A stretch of DNA of 64,000 bases from Deferribacteres bacterium (lineage in GTDB: Bacteria; Chrysiogenota; Deferribacteres; Deferribacterales; Geovibrionaceae), in NCBI GenBank assembly GCA_023395255.1, contig JAEWZN010000016.1, positions 25,852 to 89,851 on the forward strand. The letters are read 5' to 3'. This document shows positions 9,079 to 20,232 of this stretch, one piece after another. The position numbers and the translations under genes were made by a program. Numbering within the stretch: the stretch's first letter is position 1; each line of letters begins with the position of its first letter. The notes under the pieces are model-generated. The model did not search any database. It was not told the origin of the DNA and worked only from the letters and a program-made list of their open reading frames with translations.

Positions 9079-9079
9079 G

Positions 9080-10486
9080 CTACCTCCCGGTTTTTTTTCT
9101 CTGGGATTTGGTGGGTATATTCAACTCATCCCTGTATTTTGCAACGGTTCGCCGTGCAATTTTTATACCTTTTTTCTGCAAAATTTCCACAATTTTCTGA
9201 TCGCTGTGGGGGCTGTCTGCGGGCTCTTCATCAATGATACCTTTGATCATCTCCTTCACCCTGTCGGTGGACATATCCCCTTCCGCCGTGTCGAGCCCTT
9301 TCACGAAGAAGGACTTCAGCTCCATGACTCCGTGCTCTGTCATGGCGTACTTGCCGGAGGTAACCCTGCTCACTGTGGACTCGTGCAGTTCGGTCACTTC
9401 CGCTATGTCTTTCAGTTTCAGCGGGCTGAGATGCTTTACATTGCCGAGGAAAAACGGCTTCTGCGCGTCTATTATAGCCCGCACCACGCGGTAGATGGCT
9501 TTCTGGCGTTTGTTAAGGCTCTTTATAAGCCATACAGCGCCCTTGATCTTCTCTTCCAGATACTCCTTGGCCTTTTCATCTACATTCGCGCTTTTAAGAA
9601 GACGCATGTAGTAGGCGCTTGTGCGGAGCGAGGGCATTCCGTCCTCATTAAGGACAACATCAAAGTCGTCCCCTTTGCGTGCTATGTAAACATCAGGGGT
9701 AACATGCCTGTTCTCCCCTTTCTGAAAAGAAAGCCCCGGTCTGGGGTCTGTCTTTCTTATTAAAAAAAGGAGATACTCAAAAGTATCCTGCTCGATACCG
9801 ATGCTCTTCATTATATCGGCATATTTAAAGTTTATCAGTTCTTCTTCGTAATTTTCAAGGAGTTCAGCCACAAGTTCAACATATACTTCCTCGGTGCCGA
9901 AATCCGCAAGCTGTCGGCAGATGCATTCACGCAGGTTTGAACTGGCTATTCCGGAGGGCTCGAACCCCTTTATAACATCCAGAACAGCCTCTACCTGCCT
10001 CTCCTGACAGCCGAAATGCTCGGCCACCTCCGCGCAGGGCAGCCTGAAAAAACCGTCTTCGGACAGGTTGCCGATTATGTATTCGCCTATTCTCTCAGCC
10101 TCAGAGCCCAGCCCCATTATCTTAAGCTGAAACATAAGATGATCAAAAAGGTTGTCGCTGCGGCCTATGAATTTTTCAAAATCATAGCCTTCGTCGCTGG
10201 AGGGCGAGTACTGGAGCTCTTCGTTATCACGGTAGAGTTCGTCCCAATCCATTTTAAGGAGATCATCCTCAAAGTTGTCCTCGTTTTTGAGATCCTCGGC
10301 GGATTTTTCCTCCCCTTCCTGAACCTCTTCCAGCACGGGGTTTTCCTCAAGATAGGTGTTAAGCTCCTGCACCAGTTCTGTGATGGGCATCTGGAGGATA
10401 TTAAGAGACTGCTTCATCTGCGGGGTGATGAGCAGCTTCTGGGCAAGTTTTGTCTGGAGACCTATATTAAGTTTTCCCGATACCAT
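9080..10486 (-). CDS. rpoN: RNA polymerase sigma-54 factor
   Basis: A 468-residue sigma-54. Region I has the glutamine/leucine-rich N-terminus (LQTKLAQKLLITPQMKQSLN). An acidic region II follows at about 50-105. The C-terminal helix-turn-helix has LHESTVSRVTSGKYAMT, and the RpoN box ARRTVAKYRDEL lies about 15 residues from the end; both are intact. It would direct transcription at -24/-12 promoters with enhancer-binding proteins, none of which is in this window. It shares one base with lptB upstream. Confidence 0.97.
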   Translation of the reverse strand: MVSGKLNIGLQTKLAQKLLITPQMKQSLNILQMPITELVQELNTYLEENPVLEEVQEGEEKSAEDLKNEDNFEDDLLKMDWDELYRDNEELQYSPSSDEGYDFEKFIGRSDNLFDHLMFQLKIMGLGSEAERIGEYIIGNLSEDGFFRLPCAEVAEHFGCQERQVEAVLDVIKGFEPSGIASSNLRECICRQLADFGTEEVYVELVAELLENYEEELINFKYADIMKSIGIEQDTFEYLLFLIRKTDPRPGLSFQKGENRHVTPDVYIARKGDDFDVVLNEDGMPSLRTSAYYMRLLKSANVDEKAKEYLEEKIKGAVWLIKSLNKRQKAIYRVVRAIIDAQKPFFLGNVKHLSPLKLKDIAEVTELHESTVSRVTSGKYAMTEHGVMELKSFFVKGLDTAEGDMSTDRVKEMIKGIIDEEPADSPHSDQKIVEILQKKGIKIARRTVAKYRDELNIPTKSQRKKTGR

Positions 10487-11205
10487 CAGATTTCGAAGCC
10501 CTCACCCAGATAGCGGCTGATGACCTCTTCATTGCTCACGATCTCCTGCGGGGAGCCGTGGCAGAGTATTTTCCCATCCGCTACAATATAAGCCCTGTCG
10601 GTTATCTTGAGGGTTTCGCGCACGTTGTGATCGGTGATCAGAACGCCTAAACCCATCTCTTTCAGGGAAAAAATCATTCTCTGTATGTCCGATACCGATA
10701 TGGGGTCAATACCCGAAAACGGTTCATCAAGCATTATGACATCAGGCTCTGTGGATATGCAGCGCGCAATCTCCACCCTTCTTCTTTCGCCGCCGGAGAG
10801 GGAGTAGCCCTTTGAATCACGCACCTTCTCCAGCCCGAACTCACGTATCAGCCTTTCCGTGGTCTCCCTGTTGAGGGATTTATCATTGTTTTTGAGCTCA
10901 AGAGCTGCATATATGTTTTCATAAACGCTGAGCTTCCGAAAAACCGAAGGCTCCTGCGGGAGGTAGCCTATTCCTGCTCTGCTGCGCTCGTGTATGGGGC
11001 TTTTTGTTATATCTTTGCCGTTGAGGTGCACACTTCCGCCGTCCGGTTTCACTATCCCGGTGAGCATATAGAAGGTGGTGGTTTTTCCGGCTCCGTTTGG
11101 TCCCAGAAGACCGACTACCTCGCCCTTTGAAACCTTGAGCGAGATTCCGTCCACCACGGCGCGTTTTTTATAAACCTTGCGCAGGTTATCGGCAGAAAGT
11201 CCCAA
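10486..11205 (-). CDS. lptB: LPS export ABC transporter ATP-binding protein
   Basis: A 239-residue ABC ATPase. Walker A is GLLGPNGAGKTTTFYML, the signature motif is YSLSGGERRRVEIARC, Walker B is VIMLDEPFSGIDPISV, and the H-loop is in LITDHNVRETL. The FSGIDPI and DHNVRETL forms are diagnostic of LptB. It powers extraction of LPS from the inner membrane with LptF/LptG, which are not in the window. The neighbours lptA, lptC and rpoN give the standard order. Confidence 0.96.
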   Translation of the reverse strand: MGLSADNLRKVYKKRAVVDGISLKVSKGEVVGLLGPNGAGKTTTFYMLTGIVKPDGGSVHLNGKDITKSPIHERSRAGIGYLPQEPSVFRKLSVYENIYAALELKNNDKSLNRETTERLIREFGLEKVRDSKGYSLSGGERRRVEIARCISTEPDVIMLDEPFSGIDPISVSDIQRMIFSLKEMGLGVLITDHNVRETLKITDRAYIVADGKILCHGSPQEIVSNEEVISRYLGEGFEI

Positions 11206-11206
11206 T

Positions 11207-11683
11207 TTAATTACCTTCCTTGGGGTTGAGTATTATTTTCACCCTTTTTTCCTGCCCTCTTGTGACTCTGGCTTCTCCGGTTTTGTTGTTTATATTCACC
11301 TGTTCGCCTTCGAGATAGCTTGTTCCCTGCCATACCTTAACGGAACCGCTGAGGACAGCCCTGTCCTCTGTTACGAATATCTCTGCCCTGTCGGCTATGG
11401 CGCGCATATCTTCCTTATTCATCCTCACATTGCCCCTGAAAAGCAGCCTTTCCACATCGCTTGAACCCTTAAGGAAGACATCAAGCTCTGCGGAGCGCAC
11501 CTCAAGGTCGCCGCGCTTAACATACACATTTCCCCTGAGGATGTTTTTATCCTTGAGGATCGTCACGTTATCCGTTTCTATATGTATGGGGCCGGATGAG
11601 CCTACTGTAAAGTTCCCTGCGGCGTATACCGCTGAGAAAGCGGTGATGACAGCAAGGCTACATAGAATAATTAATCGATACAT
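11207..11683 (-). CDS. lptA: LPS transport periplasmic protein LptA (OstA-like)
   Basis: A 158-residue protein with a signal peptide (MYRLIILCSLAVITAFSAVYA, probable cleavage after YAA). An OstA-type beta-jellyroll follows, with repeated phrases such as IHIETDNVTILKDKNILRG and LLFRGNVRMNKEDMRAIADR. It would form the periplasmic bridge carrying LPS to the outer membrane. Its start lies 26 bases inside lptC. Confidence 0.88.
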   Translation of the reverse strand: MYRLIILCSLAVITAFSAVYAAGNFTVGSSGPIHIETDNVTILKDKNILRGNVYVKRGDLEVRSAELDVFLKGSSDVERLLFRGNVRMNKEDMRAIADRAEIFVTEDRAVLSGSVKVWQGTSYLEGEQVNINNKTGEARVTRGQEKRVKIILNPKEGN

Positions 11684-12200
11684 TGCCCTTAAACTCCGTT
11701 ATCTTAGTTTTGAAGTCCATTTCCGCCCTGTCAGCCCTGATCACATTGGGACCCTGCATGCAGATGACTTCATTCTCCACGGTTCCGGTGTAGCTTTCAA
11801 AATCGTAGTTCATAATGCCTTCGTCTGCGGTTTTAAAGCGGAGACTGCCTGTCTCACCGCTTATATTCCCCTCCGCCACAAGATAGCGGTTCTGGAGATA
11901 ATAACCCCTGTCGGCTCTGGCAGTTATCTTTTCATCGCCATCCTCAAACTCGACTGTAATGTCGGTGAGTTCGGCTATATTTTCTATCCTGTTGAATGAC
12001 GCTTTAACGGCGGTGAGGCGGTAGTTTGCCCCTTCCCTGCCGGTCAGCATCTCAAAATCAGTTATCTCAAACACGTTTGAGGGCGGCACATAGCCCTTCA
12101 CCTTTTTGCTGCTGCCGGAGCAGGAGAAAAGGATGAACAGCATAACGATTCCGCCCGCGGCGGCTAATATGATCTTAAAACGTCTTCCCATATTCCGCAT
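11658..12200 (-). CDS. lptC: LPS export protein LptC-like
   Basis: A 180-residue protein with one N-terminal membrane segment (FKIILAAAGGIVMLFILFSC) and a periplasmic jellyroll domain matching LptC (RLTAVKASFNR, ITARADRGYYL, NVIRADRAEMDFKTKITEF). The segment ends in FILFSCSG, which resembles a lipobox, so it may be lipidated rather than simply anchored; E. coli LptC is not a lipoprotein. It overlaps kdsC by 37 bases. An alternative ATG at codon 4 exists. Confidence 0.82.
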   Translation of the reverse strand: MRNMGRRFKIILAAAGGIVMLFILFSCSGSSKKVKGYVPPSNVFEITDFEMLTGREGANYRLTAVKASFNRIENIAELTDITVEFEDGDEKITARADRGYYLQNRYLVAEGNISGETGSLRFKTADEGIMNYDFESYTGTVENEVICMQGPNVIRADRAEMDFKTKITEFKGNVSINYSM

Positions 12201-12661
12201 TTTTTAAGTATATACTCTATAAATTCCCTGACCGCACCCTCTCCGCCTTTGGCAAAGGTGATGTAGTCCGCTTCGCTTTTCACGTACTCCGGCGCATCCG
12301 CAACCGTTGCAGATGTTCCGACCGATCTCAGCATGCCTATATCATTAATGTCATCGCCTATTGCGGCGCAGTCGCAGTCCTCATAGCCTTTTTCATCCCT
12401 GATCTGTCTGTAGAGAGCAGCTTTGTCCGCTATGCCTGTGTAGGCTTTTATCCCAAGCTCGGCAGCACGGATGTCCGTCACAACTGACTTTCTGCCTGAG
12501 ATGATGATTATCTCAAGCCCTGCGCGCATAGCCAGCTTAATACCAAGACCGTCATGGACGTTGAAATGTTTTGTTTCCTCGCCTTTTTCGTTATAAATGA
12601 TTTTGCCGTCGGTCATTACACCGTCAACATCGAGAAAGATGACTTTTATGTCTTTCTTCAT
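12164..12661 (-). CDS. kdsC: 3-deoxy-D-manno-octulosonate 8-phosphate phosphatase
   Basis: A 165-residue HAD-superfamily phosphatase with the nucleophile motif FLDVDGVMTDGKI at the N-terminus, IIISGRK (motif II) and AAIGDDINDIGML (motif IV). It has the short uncapped form typical of KdsC, which releases KDO from KDO-8-phosphate. It overlaps kdsD by 4 bases and lptC by 37. Confidence 0.94.
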   Translation of the reverse strand: MKKDIKVIFLDVDGVMTDGKIIYNEKGEETKHFNVHDGLGIKLAMRAGLEIIIISGRKSVVTDIRAAELGIKAYTGIADKAALYRQIRDEKGYEDCDCAAIGDDINDIGMLRSVGTSATVADAPEYVKSEADYITFAKGGEGAVREFIEYILKKCGIWEDVLRSY

Positions 12662-13623
12662 GCAAGCCCGGCCCTGAGCAGGTCATGGAGATGTATTATC
12701 CCTGACGGTCTGCCCTGCGAGTCCACAGTAACCAGCGATGTTATGGAGTATGTCTCCATAACGGAGAGTGCCTTTGCAGCCAGTGCGTCATCAGGTATGG
12801 TTTTCGGAGTCTTTGTGCAGACTTCCTCAACCTTCATGGCAAAAACCCTGTCTCTGTGCTTTTCCATACCCCGTCTCAGGTCTCCGTCAGTGAGTATGCC
12901 TTTCAGTGTCCCCTGCCCGTCCACAACTATTGTGCAGCCGAAACCCTTGGAGCTTATGACGAAAACAGCATCCGAAACCAGAGTGCCTTCCGTAACCAGC
13001 GGCAGTGCGTCTCCTGTGTTGTATATATCCGCAACTTTCAGCAGAAGCTGTTTGCCCAGTGAGCCTGAGGGGTGGAAAATGGCAAAGTCCTCTTTTTTAA
13101 ACCCTCTTTTTTCAAGGAGAGCCACAGCAAGGGCATCGCCGATGGCAAGAGCCGCTGTTGTGCTGGCTGTCGGTGCAAGGTTAAGAGGGCAGGCCTCCTT
13201 CTCCACGGAAGCATCCAGAACACAGTCGCTCTTTTTGGCAAGCATAGAGTTTGTTTTGCCCACTATGCCGATAAGCGGTATGTTAAATCTCTTTATAACA
13301 GGGAGAATCTCAAGAATCTCCTTCGTCTCGCCGCTGTTGGAGAGGGCTATAACCACATCCCCTTTAACAAGCATCCCCAAGTCTCCGTGAACCCCTTCCG
13401 CAGGATGAAGAAAAAGAGCCGGAGTGCCTGTACTGGCAAATGTGGCGGCAATTTTTTTGCCAATATGACCGGATTTGCCCATTCCGGTGACGACAACGCG
13501 CCCCTTGCAGGAAAAGATAAGCTCAACAGCGGAAACAAATCCGTCACCAAGTGAATCTTTAACTCTGTGCAGGGCATCTATCTCAATATCAAGGGTTTTT
13601 CTGCCCGCTTCAAGAATATCCAA
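12658..13623 (-). CDS. kdsD: D-arabinose 5-phosphate isomerase (KpsF/GutQ family)
   Basis: An N-terminal SIS domain (VVVTGMGKSGHIGKKIAATF, FLHPAEGVHGDLGM, ALSNSGETKEIL) is followed by two CBS domains ending in GIIHLHDLLRAG. It converts ribulose 5-phosphate to arabinose 5-phosphate, the first step of KDO synthesis. The open frame extends upstream to a GTG at 13653 inside pyrG. The TTG at 13623 is preferred: it begins one base after the pyrG stop and has an AAGGGGG site 6 bases upstream. That gives 321 residues, normal for the family. Confidence 0.92.
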   Translation of the reverse strand: MDILEAGRKTLDIEIDALHRVKDSLGDGFVSAVELIFSCKGRVVVTGMGKSGHIGKKIAATFASTGTPALFLHPAEGVHGDLGMLVKGDVVIALSNSGETKEILEILPVIKRFNIPLIGIVGKTNSMLAKKSDCVLDASVEKEACPLNLAPTASTTAALAIGDALAVALLEKRGFKKEDFAIFHPSGSLGKQLLLKVADIYNTGDALPLVTEGTLVSDAVFVISSKGFGCTIVVDGQGTLKGILTDGDLRRGMEKHRDRVFAMKVEEVCTKTPKTIPDDALAAKALSVMETYSITSLVTVDSQGRPSGIIHLHDLLRAGLA

Positions 13624-13624
13624 T

Positions 13625-15974
<2,350 letters not shown>

Positions 15975-16026
15975 AAAAAACCTGACCTCAGGCAGATTTA
16001 AATCTTATCTGCATTCAAAACATTAC

Positions 16027-16055
16027 ATAATAGTATGAACGGCAGAGATTTTCAA
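16027..16055 (-). promoter_or_regulatory. Sigma70-type promoter for the kdsB-pyrG-kdsD-lpt-rpoN-PTS run
   Basis: On the minus strand, TTGAAA (16055-16050) and TATTAT (16032-16027) are separated by exactly 17 bases. Each box is one mismatch from consensus. Transcription would start near 16020, leaving a leader of about 45 bases before kdsB. This is the only good promoter I saw upstream of the run in the 150-base gap after acpS. Confidence 0.7.
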
Positions 16056-16124
16056 CAAGCAAAAACAATGCCGCACAATAACTTTTCTTCTTTAGCTTAT
16101 AAACGATTTTAACAGCGGGATGAA

Positions 16125-16472
16125 TCAGCTCTGCCGCATCACACTGACAGCAATGGCATAATCCTTGCCGTGCGATATGGAGACCTCAATGTCCGGGCGC
16201 TTAATGCCCCTGACATAAACCTCAGGAGCGCCGCCGCGAACGGGTAAAACCTCAATATCCGAAAAGCCTATTCCGCGCATTCCGGTTTTGAGAGACTTTG
16301 ATATGGATTCTTTGGCTGCGAACCTCCCCGCAAGGAAGTTGAGCCCGTTTTTGTTTCTTTTATGAAAAACAGCCTGTTCGCGCTCCGAGAGTATCTTGTC
16401 CAGAAACCTCTGACCGAAGCGGGCGTAAGCCGCTTTTATCCTGTAAAGCTCAACAATGTCACAGCCCAGCAT
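16125..16472 (-). CDS. acpS: Holo-[acyl-carrier-protein] synthase
   Basis: A 115-residue phosphopantetheinyl transferase that activates acyl carrier protein. It has the N-terminal MLGCDIVELYRIK (catalytic Asp), the RFAAKESISKSL motif and the C-terminal VSISHGKDYAIAV. The length is normal. It overlaps pdxJ by 14 bases, the usual pdxJ-acpS arrangement. Confidence 0.95.
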   Translation of the reverse strand: MLGCDIVELYRIKAAYARFGQRFLDKILSEREQAVFHKRNKNGLNFLAGRFAAKESISKSLKTGMRGIGFSDIEVLPVRGGAPEVYVRGIKRPDIEVSISHGKDYAIAVSVMRQS

Positions 16473-17193
16473 GGAGCGCGGCCCTGTCTATTGCTTCCCG
16501 CATGTCCTTCACCGCCTGAGTCAGTCCGGTGAAAATGCTTCTGGCTATGATGGAATGCCCGATGTTCACCTCATGCATCCCTCTGAGGGTAACCACTTCA
16601 CCGACATTTTTATAGTTAAGCCCATGACCGGCGTTAACAATAAAGCCTGTTTCAAGGGCAAAATCAGCCGCGGTGGCAAGCTTGGTGAGCTCGCCCCTTT
16701 TCTGCATCCCCTGCGCCTCGGCATAGCTTCCCGTGTGAAGTTCGATGTATTTTGCCCCTGTTTCATAGGCTTTTGCTATCTGCCTGTTATCAGGGTCTAT
16801 GAATATGCTCACTGCAATTCCTGCGTTCATAAGCTTCTCAACAGTGTATTTCACAGTGTCATAATTGCCTATAACATCAAGCCCGCCCTCGGTGGTGAGT
16901 TCCTCACGCTTTTCCGGCACAAGGGTGCAGGTTTCGGGCAGAACTGCGAGGGCAACCTGTATTATCTCCTCACTGCATGCCATTTCAAGGTTCAGGGGAA
17001 TATTTATGGTTTCACGCAGAAGCATGACATCGCGCTCATTTATGTGCCTTCTGTCTTCCCTGAGGTGGACGGTTATACCGTCTGCGCCGCCCAGTTCCGC
17101 CAGAACAGCCGCCTGAACGGGGTCTGGCTCATGCCCTCTTCTTGCCTGTCTTACCGTGGCTACGTGATCTATATTTACGCCGAGTTTTACCAT
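16459..17193 (-). CDS. pdxJ: Pyridoxine 5'-phosphate synthase
   Basis: A 244-residue enzyme of the DXP-dependent vitamin B6 pathway. It has the LGVNIDHVATVRQARRG N-terminus, ADGITVHLREDRRHI, and the GHGLNYKNV phosphate-binding loop. The length is normal. It shares one base with glmM and overlaps acpS. Confidence 0.96.
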   Translation of the reverse strand: MVKLGVNIDHVATVRQARRGHEPDPVQAAVLAELGGADGITVHLREDRRHINERDVMLLRETINIPLNLEMACSEEIIQVALAVLPETCTLVPEKREELTTEGGLDVIGNYDTVKYTVEKLMNAGIAVSIFIDPDNRQIAKAYETGAKYIELHTGSYAEAQGMQKRGELTKLATAADFALETGFIVNAGHGLNYKNVGEVVTLRGMHEVNIGHSIIARSIFTGLTQAVKDMREAIDRAALHAGL

Positions 17194-18551
17194 TACTTCC
17201 TGCCTATTTCATCCGTTATGCTTTTGGTTATGTCCTGCGCTATTTCCGTTATTTCGTCATGGTCATCACCTTCTGTCATGACCCTGATCTTGTTCTCCGT
17301 GCCGGAGTAGCGCACAAGCACCCTACCCCTGCCTTTCAGCTTTTCCTCTGCTTTTCTGATAAGAGCGGCAGACGCTGTAAGCTCTTCCAGCGGAACCTTC
17401 TTTTCCACCTTTTCATTGATCAGCACCTGTGGAAAGAGTTCGATAAACTGCTTTAATTCGCTGAGCCGCTTCCCGGTTCTGCGCATAACCTTCAGAAGCT
17501 GAATGGCGCTTACCATTCCGTCCCCTGTGGTGTTGTAGTCGGAGAAGATCATATGTCCGCTCTGCTCGCCGCCTATGTTGTAGCCGCCCTCAAGCATTTT
17601 TGCCAGCACGTATCTGTCGCCCACGGCGCAGCGCTCAAGGTTTATGCCTATACCGTTCATCGATTTCTCGAAGCCATAGTTGCTCATAACAGTCGCCACA
17701 AGGGTATTTTTGTTAAGCCTGCCTTCCAGCTTCATCTGACGGGCGCATATACCCATGATGATGTCGCCGTCAACCACCTCACCGTTCTCATCTGTGAAAA
17801 TAACCCTGTCAGCATCGCCGTCAAAGGATATGCCCACATCGGCGCCCTGTTTTTTGACCAGTTCCGCGCTTTTTTCGGGATGAACGGAGCCCACTCCGTC
17901 GTTGATGTTTGTTCCGTTCGGCTCAACACCTATTGTGGTGACATTAGCGCCCAGTTCCATCATAGCCATGGGAGCAACCCTGTAGGCGGAACCGTTGGCA
18001 CAGTCCATAACTATCTTCATCCCCATGAGATCAAGATCCTTATCCAGACTGCTTTTCACAAACTCAACATACCGCCCGACCGCAGTGTCTATCCTGTATG
18101 CCTTGCCTATGTTCTCGGCGGAGATCGAAACCTCGCCTCCGTGAACCATACTGTCGGTCTTCTGCTCTATGGCAAGCTCAACCTCATCGGGCAGTTTAAG
18201 CCCCTCTGAGGAGAAAAATTTAATTCCATTGTCGTAGTATGGATTATGAGAGGCGGATATAACCACACCGGCATCAGCCCTGAGACTGCGTGTGATGAAC
18301 GCTATGGCGGGCGTGGGGATAACGCCTATCTGCACAGCGTCCACACCCATGGAGCATATTCCCGCCACGAGCGCATTCTCGAACATGTAGCCTGAAATAC
18401 GAGTATCTTTTCCCACAACAATCCTGTGGGCTTTTTTGCCGTTTTTAAACTGCTGCGCCGCCGCCTGACCAAGACGAAGCGCGAATGAAGCCGTCATGGG
18501 GAATACGTTTGCCTTTCCCCTGACCCCGTCGGTTCCGAAATATTTTCTCAC
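17193..18551 (-). CDS. glmM: Phosphoglucosamine mutase
   Basis: A 452-residue hexose-phosphate mutase converting GlcN-6-P to GlcN-1-P for peptidoglycan and LPS. It has the N-terminal YFGTDGVRG, the active-site serine S101 in ISASHNPYYDNGIKFF, the metal-binding DGDADR motif, and RYSGTENKIRVM near the C-terminus. It lies directly downstream of cdaA-cdaR, the conserved cdaA-cdaR-glmM order known from Firmicutes, where CdaR and GlmM modulate c-di-AMP synthesis. Confidence 0.96.
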   Translation of the reverse strand: MRKYFGTDGVRGKANVFPMTASFALRLGQAAAQQFKNGKKAHRIVVGKDTRISGYMFENALVAGICSMGVDAVQIGVIPTPAIAFITRSLRADAGVVISASHNPYYDNGIKFFSSEGLKLPDEVELAIEQKTDSMVHGGEVSISAENIGKAYRIDTAVGRYVEFVKSSLDKDLDLMGMKIVMDCANGSAYRVAPMAMMELGANVTTIGVEPNGTNINDGVGSVHPEKSAELVKKQGADVGISFDGDADRVIFTDENGEVVDGDIIMGICARQMKLEGRLNKNTLVATVMSNYGFEKSMNGIGINLERCAVGDRYVLAKMLEGGYNIGGEQSGHMIFSDYNTTGDGMVSAIQLLKVMRRTGKRLSELKQFIELFPQVLINEKVEKKVPLEELTASAALIRKAEEKLKGRGRVLVRYSGTENKIRVMTEGDDHDEITEIAQDITKSITDEIGRK

Positions 18552-18553
18552 CC

Positions 18554-19459
18554 TTATTCACCTTTCCGTTCGAGCTTAATCCTAACCTTATCAGGGGTAA
18601 TTCTGAGTACCTGATACCCCTCGGCTTTGCTTGAATATACTTTCATTGTGTATCTGCCGGGCTTGTCTGTATTTTCAAGATCCACGTAGAATTTAATCTT
18701 TTTCTCAATATTTTCGGGAGTAAGCAGGTCTTTACGCCCTTTCACCCTCACTGAGACAATATCATTGATCACTGCGGACAGGCCGCTGTCAAGGTTGACA
18801 GCAATTACTGACACATTGTCAACAGTGTCCTCAACGATGTTTTCCTTAAAGCTCACATACACTTCAACCTGTTCAGGCGCTGAGGTGAGCACTCCGTCAG
18901 TCTCTTTTATCCCTATGCTGTATGTAAGCCCTTCCTTCTTGGAGGAAAGGTTCACCGGTTTTGTCTCGATGGAGTTGATTCCGGCAAGCTTTTTTGTTGC
19001 TCCCTGAATCTCAACATACTCAGGGTATACAGTTACACTGCCAACCTTAAAACCCGGATGCGGCTCACCGATGAAGGTGGGGACAACCTTGGTTGATTTT
19101 TTAACCAGCTTGTCCACTGTGATATTTATCCCTTCCGGCTCAACCCGCACAAGCTCCACACCGGAGGGGAGTTTGATTTCAGAGGGTACAAGCCTGTGGT
19201 ATGTATCACCGTAGCCCAGAGCGGAAACATCCACCTCAATTGTTACGGCATTGTAATCCAGAGCGCGCATAAGCCCTCTGGGAGTTTTGGCTGTGACATT
19301 CACATGGGTATCGGCAGAAACGGCCACAAGCTCGCCCTGCATGTTTTTAAACCTCACCGGAGCGTAAACGCTGAACTCCTGATACTCTCCTGTAACCAGG
19401 CCGAACCAGAGAGAAACAGCGATAACGATTGAAAGTATTTTCAAATGAAGGTTTTTCAT
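18554..19459 (-). CDS. cdaR: YbbR-domain protein, CdaR-like regulator of diadenylate cyclase
   Basis: A 301-residue protein with an N-terminal membrane anchor (LKILSIVIAVSLWFGLVTGE) followed by YbbR-type beta domains (VRFKNMQGELVAVSA, VTVYPEYVEIQG, KPVNLSSKKEG). YbbR proteins bind and regulate CdaA from outside the membrane in Gram-positive bacteria. Here the gene overlaps cdaA by 4 bases and sits 3 bases from glmM. The regulatory role is inferred from this context. Confidence 0.85.
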   Translation of the reverse strand: MKNLHLKILSIVIAVSLWFGLVTGEYQEFSVYAPVRFKNMQGELVAVSADTHVNVTAKTPRGLMRALDYNAVTIEVDVSALGYGDTYHRLVPSEIKLPSGVELVRVEPEGINITVDKLVKKSTKVVPTFIGEPHPGFKVGSVTVYPEYVEIQGATKKLAGINSIETKPVNLSSKKEGLTYSIGIKETDGVLTSAPEQVEVYVSFKENIVEDTVDNVSVIAVNLDSGLSAVINDIVSVRVKGRKDLLTPENIEKKIKFYVDLENTDKPGRYTMKVYSSKAEGYQVLRITPDKVRIKLERKGE

Positions 19460-20232
19460 TTTTTCTTAGTCCCTCTTCTGTCCGCTTCAAAGAGTTCTTT
19501 CAGCCTGACCCTCAGCATCTCAGCGTCAAGCTCCTCGCTCAGCACACCCTTGTGAGCCACGGTAATGGAGCCTTTCTCCTCGCTGACGGTCACGCTCACC
19601 GCGTCCGTTTCCTCGGTAATGCCTATGGCTGCCCTGTGGCGGGTTCCGTAGTTTTTACCTATGTCAACCTTCTTGCTCAGGGGGAGTATGCACCCCGCCT
19701 TGAGGATTTCACCGTCCTTTATTATCACCGCTCCGTCATGAAGGGGCGAGTAAGGGATGAATATGCTTATAAGAATATCTTTAGTGACAAGGCTTCTCAG
19801 TGTTTCCCCCGTTTCGAGGTAATGCTCAAGGTCTGTGTTGCCCTCTATAACGATGAGAGCACCTATCTGCCTGTTGGCAAGTATGCTTGCAGCCTTGACT
19901 ATTTCATCCAGAACCTTGCCTGTTGATTTCCCGCCGGAGCCCAGCATCTTTGTTTCACCGAATACCGCCAGCGCGCGCCTTATTTCAGGCTGAAAGAGAA
20001 CCACAAGGGTTATGAAAAGATAGCCTGTGAAATTGCTCAGTACCCAGCTTGTGGTTTTGAGCCCCATGTATTTGGAAGCAAAGGAAATAACAATAAGAAG
20101 AAGAACGCCCAGAATCATCTGTATGGCTCTTGTGCCCTTTATGAGCAGAAGAACCCTGTACGCCACAACGGCGATTATGGTTATATCAAGAATATCAATA
20201 AGTGTTACAAACTTTAAAAACTCAGGCATCAC
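19456..20232 (-). CDS. cdaA: Membrane diadenylate cyclase (c-di-AMP synthase)
   Basis: A 258-residue protein with about three N-terminal membrane helices (to about residue 80) and a DAC catalytic domain. Both catalytic signatures are present: DGA in SPLHDGAVII and RHR in YGTRHRAAIGI. It makes cyclic di-AMP from two ATP. The cdaA-cdaR-glmM order supports the call. The c-di-AMP receptors are not identifiable in the window. Confidence 0.94.
   Translation of the reverse strand: MMPEFLKFVTLIDILDITIIAVVAYRVLLLIKGTRAIQMILGVLLLIVISFASKYMGLKTTSWVLSNFTGYLFITLVVLFQPEIRRALAVFGETKMLGSGGKSTGKVLDEIVKAASILANRQIGALIVIEGNTDLEHYLETGETLRSLVTKDILISIFIPYSPLHDGAVIIKDGEILKAGCILPLSKKVDIGKNYGTRHRAAIGITEETDAVSVTVSEEKGSITVAHKGVLSEELDAEMLRVRLKELFEADRRGTKKK

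Noticed and set aside
12554..13390. A 278-codon plus-strand frame opposite kdsC and kdsD
   Set aside because: Both minus-strand genes show family motifs; the plus-strand translation is serine-rich noise.
15975..16010. Terminator between acpS and kdsB (CCTGAGGTCAGG followed by TTTTTT on the minus strand)
   Set aside because: The stem would leave only a 2-base loop, and the GAGGT is better read as the kdsB ribosome-binding site.
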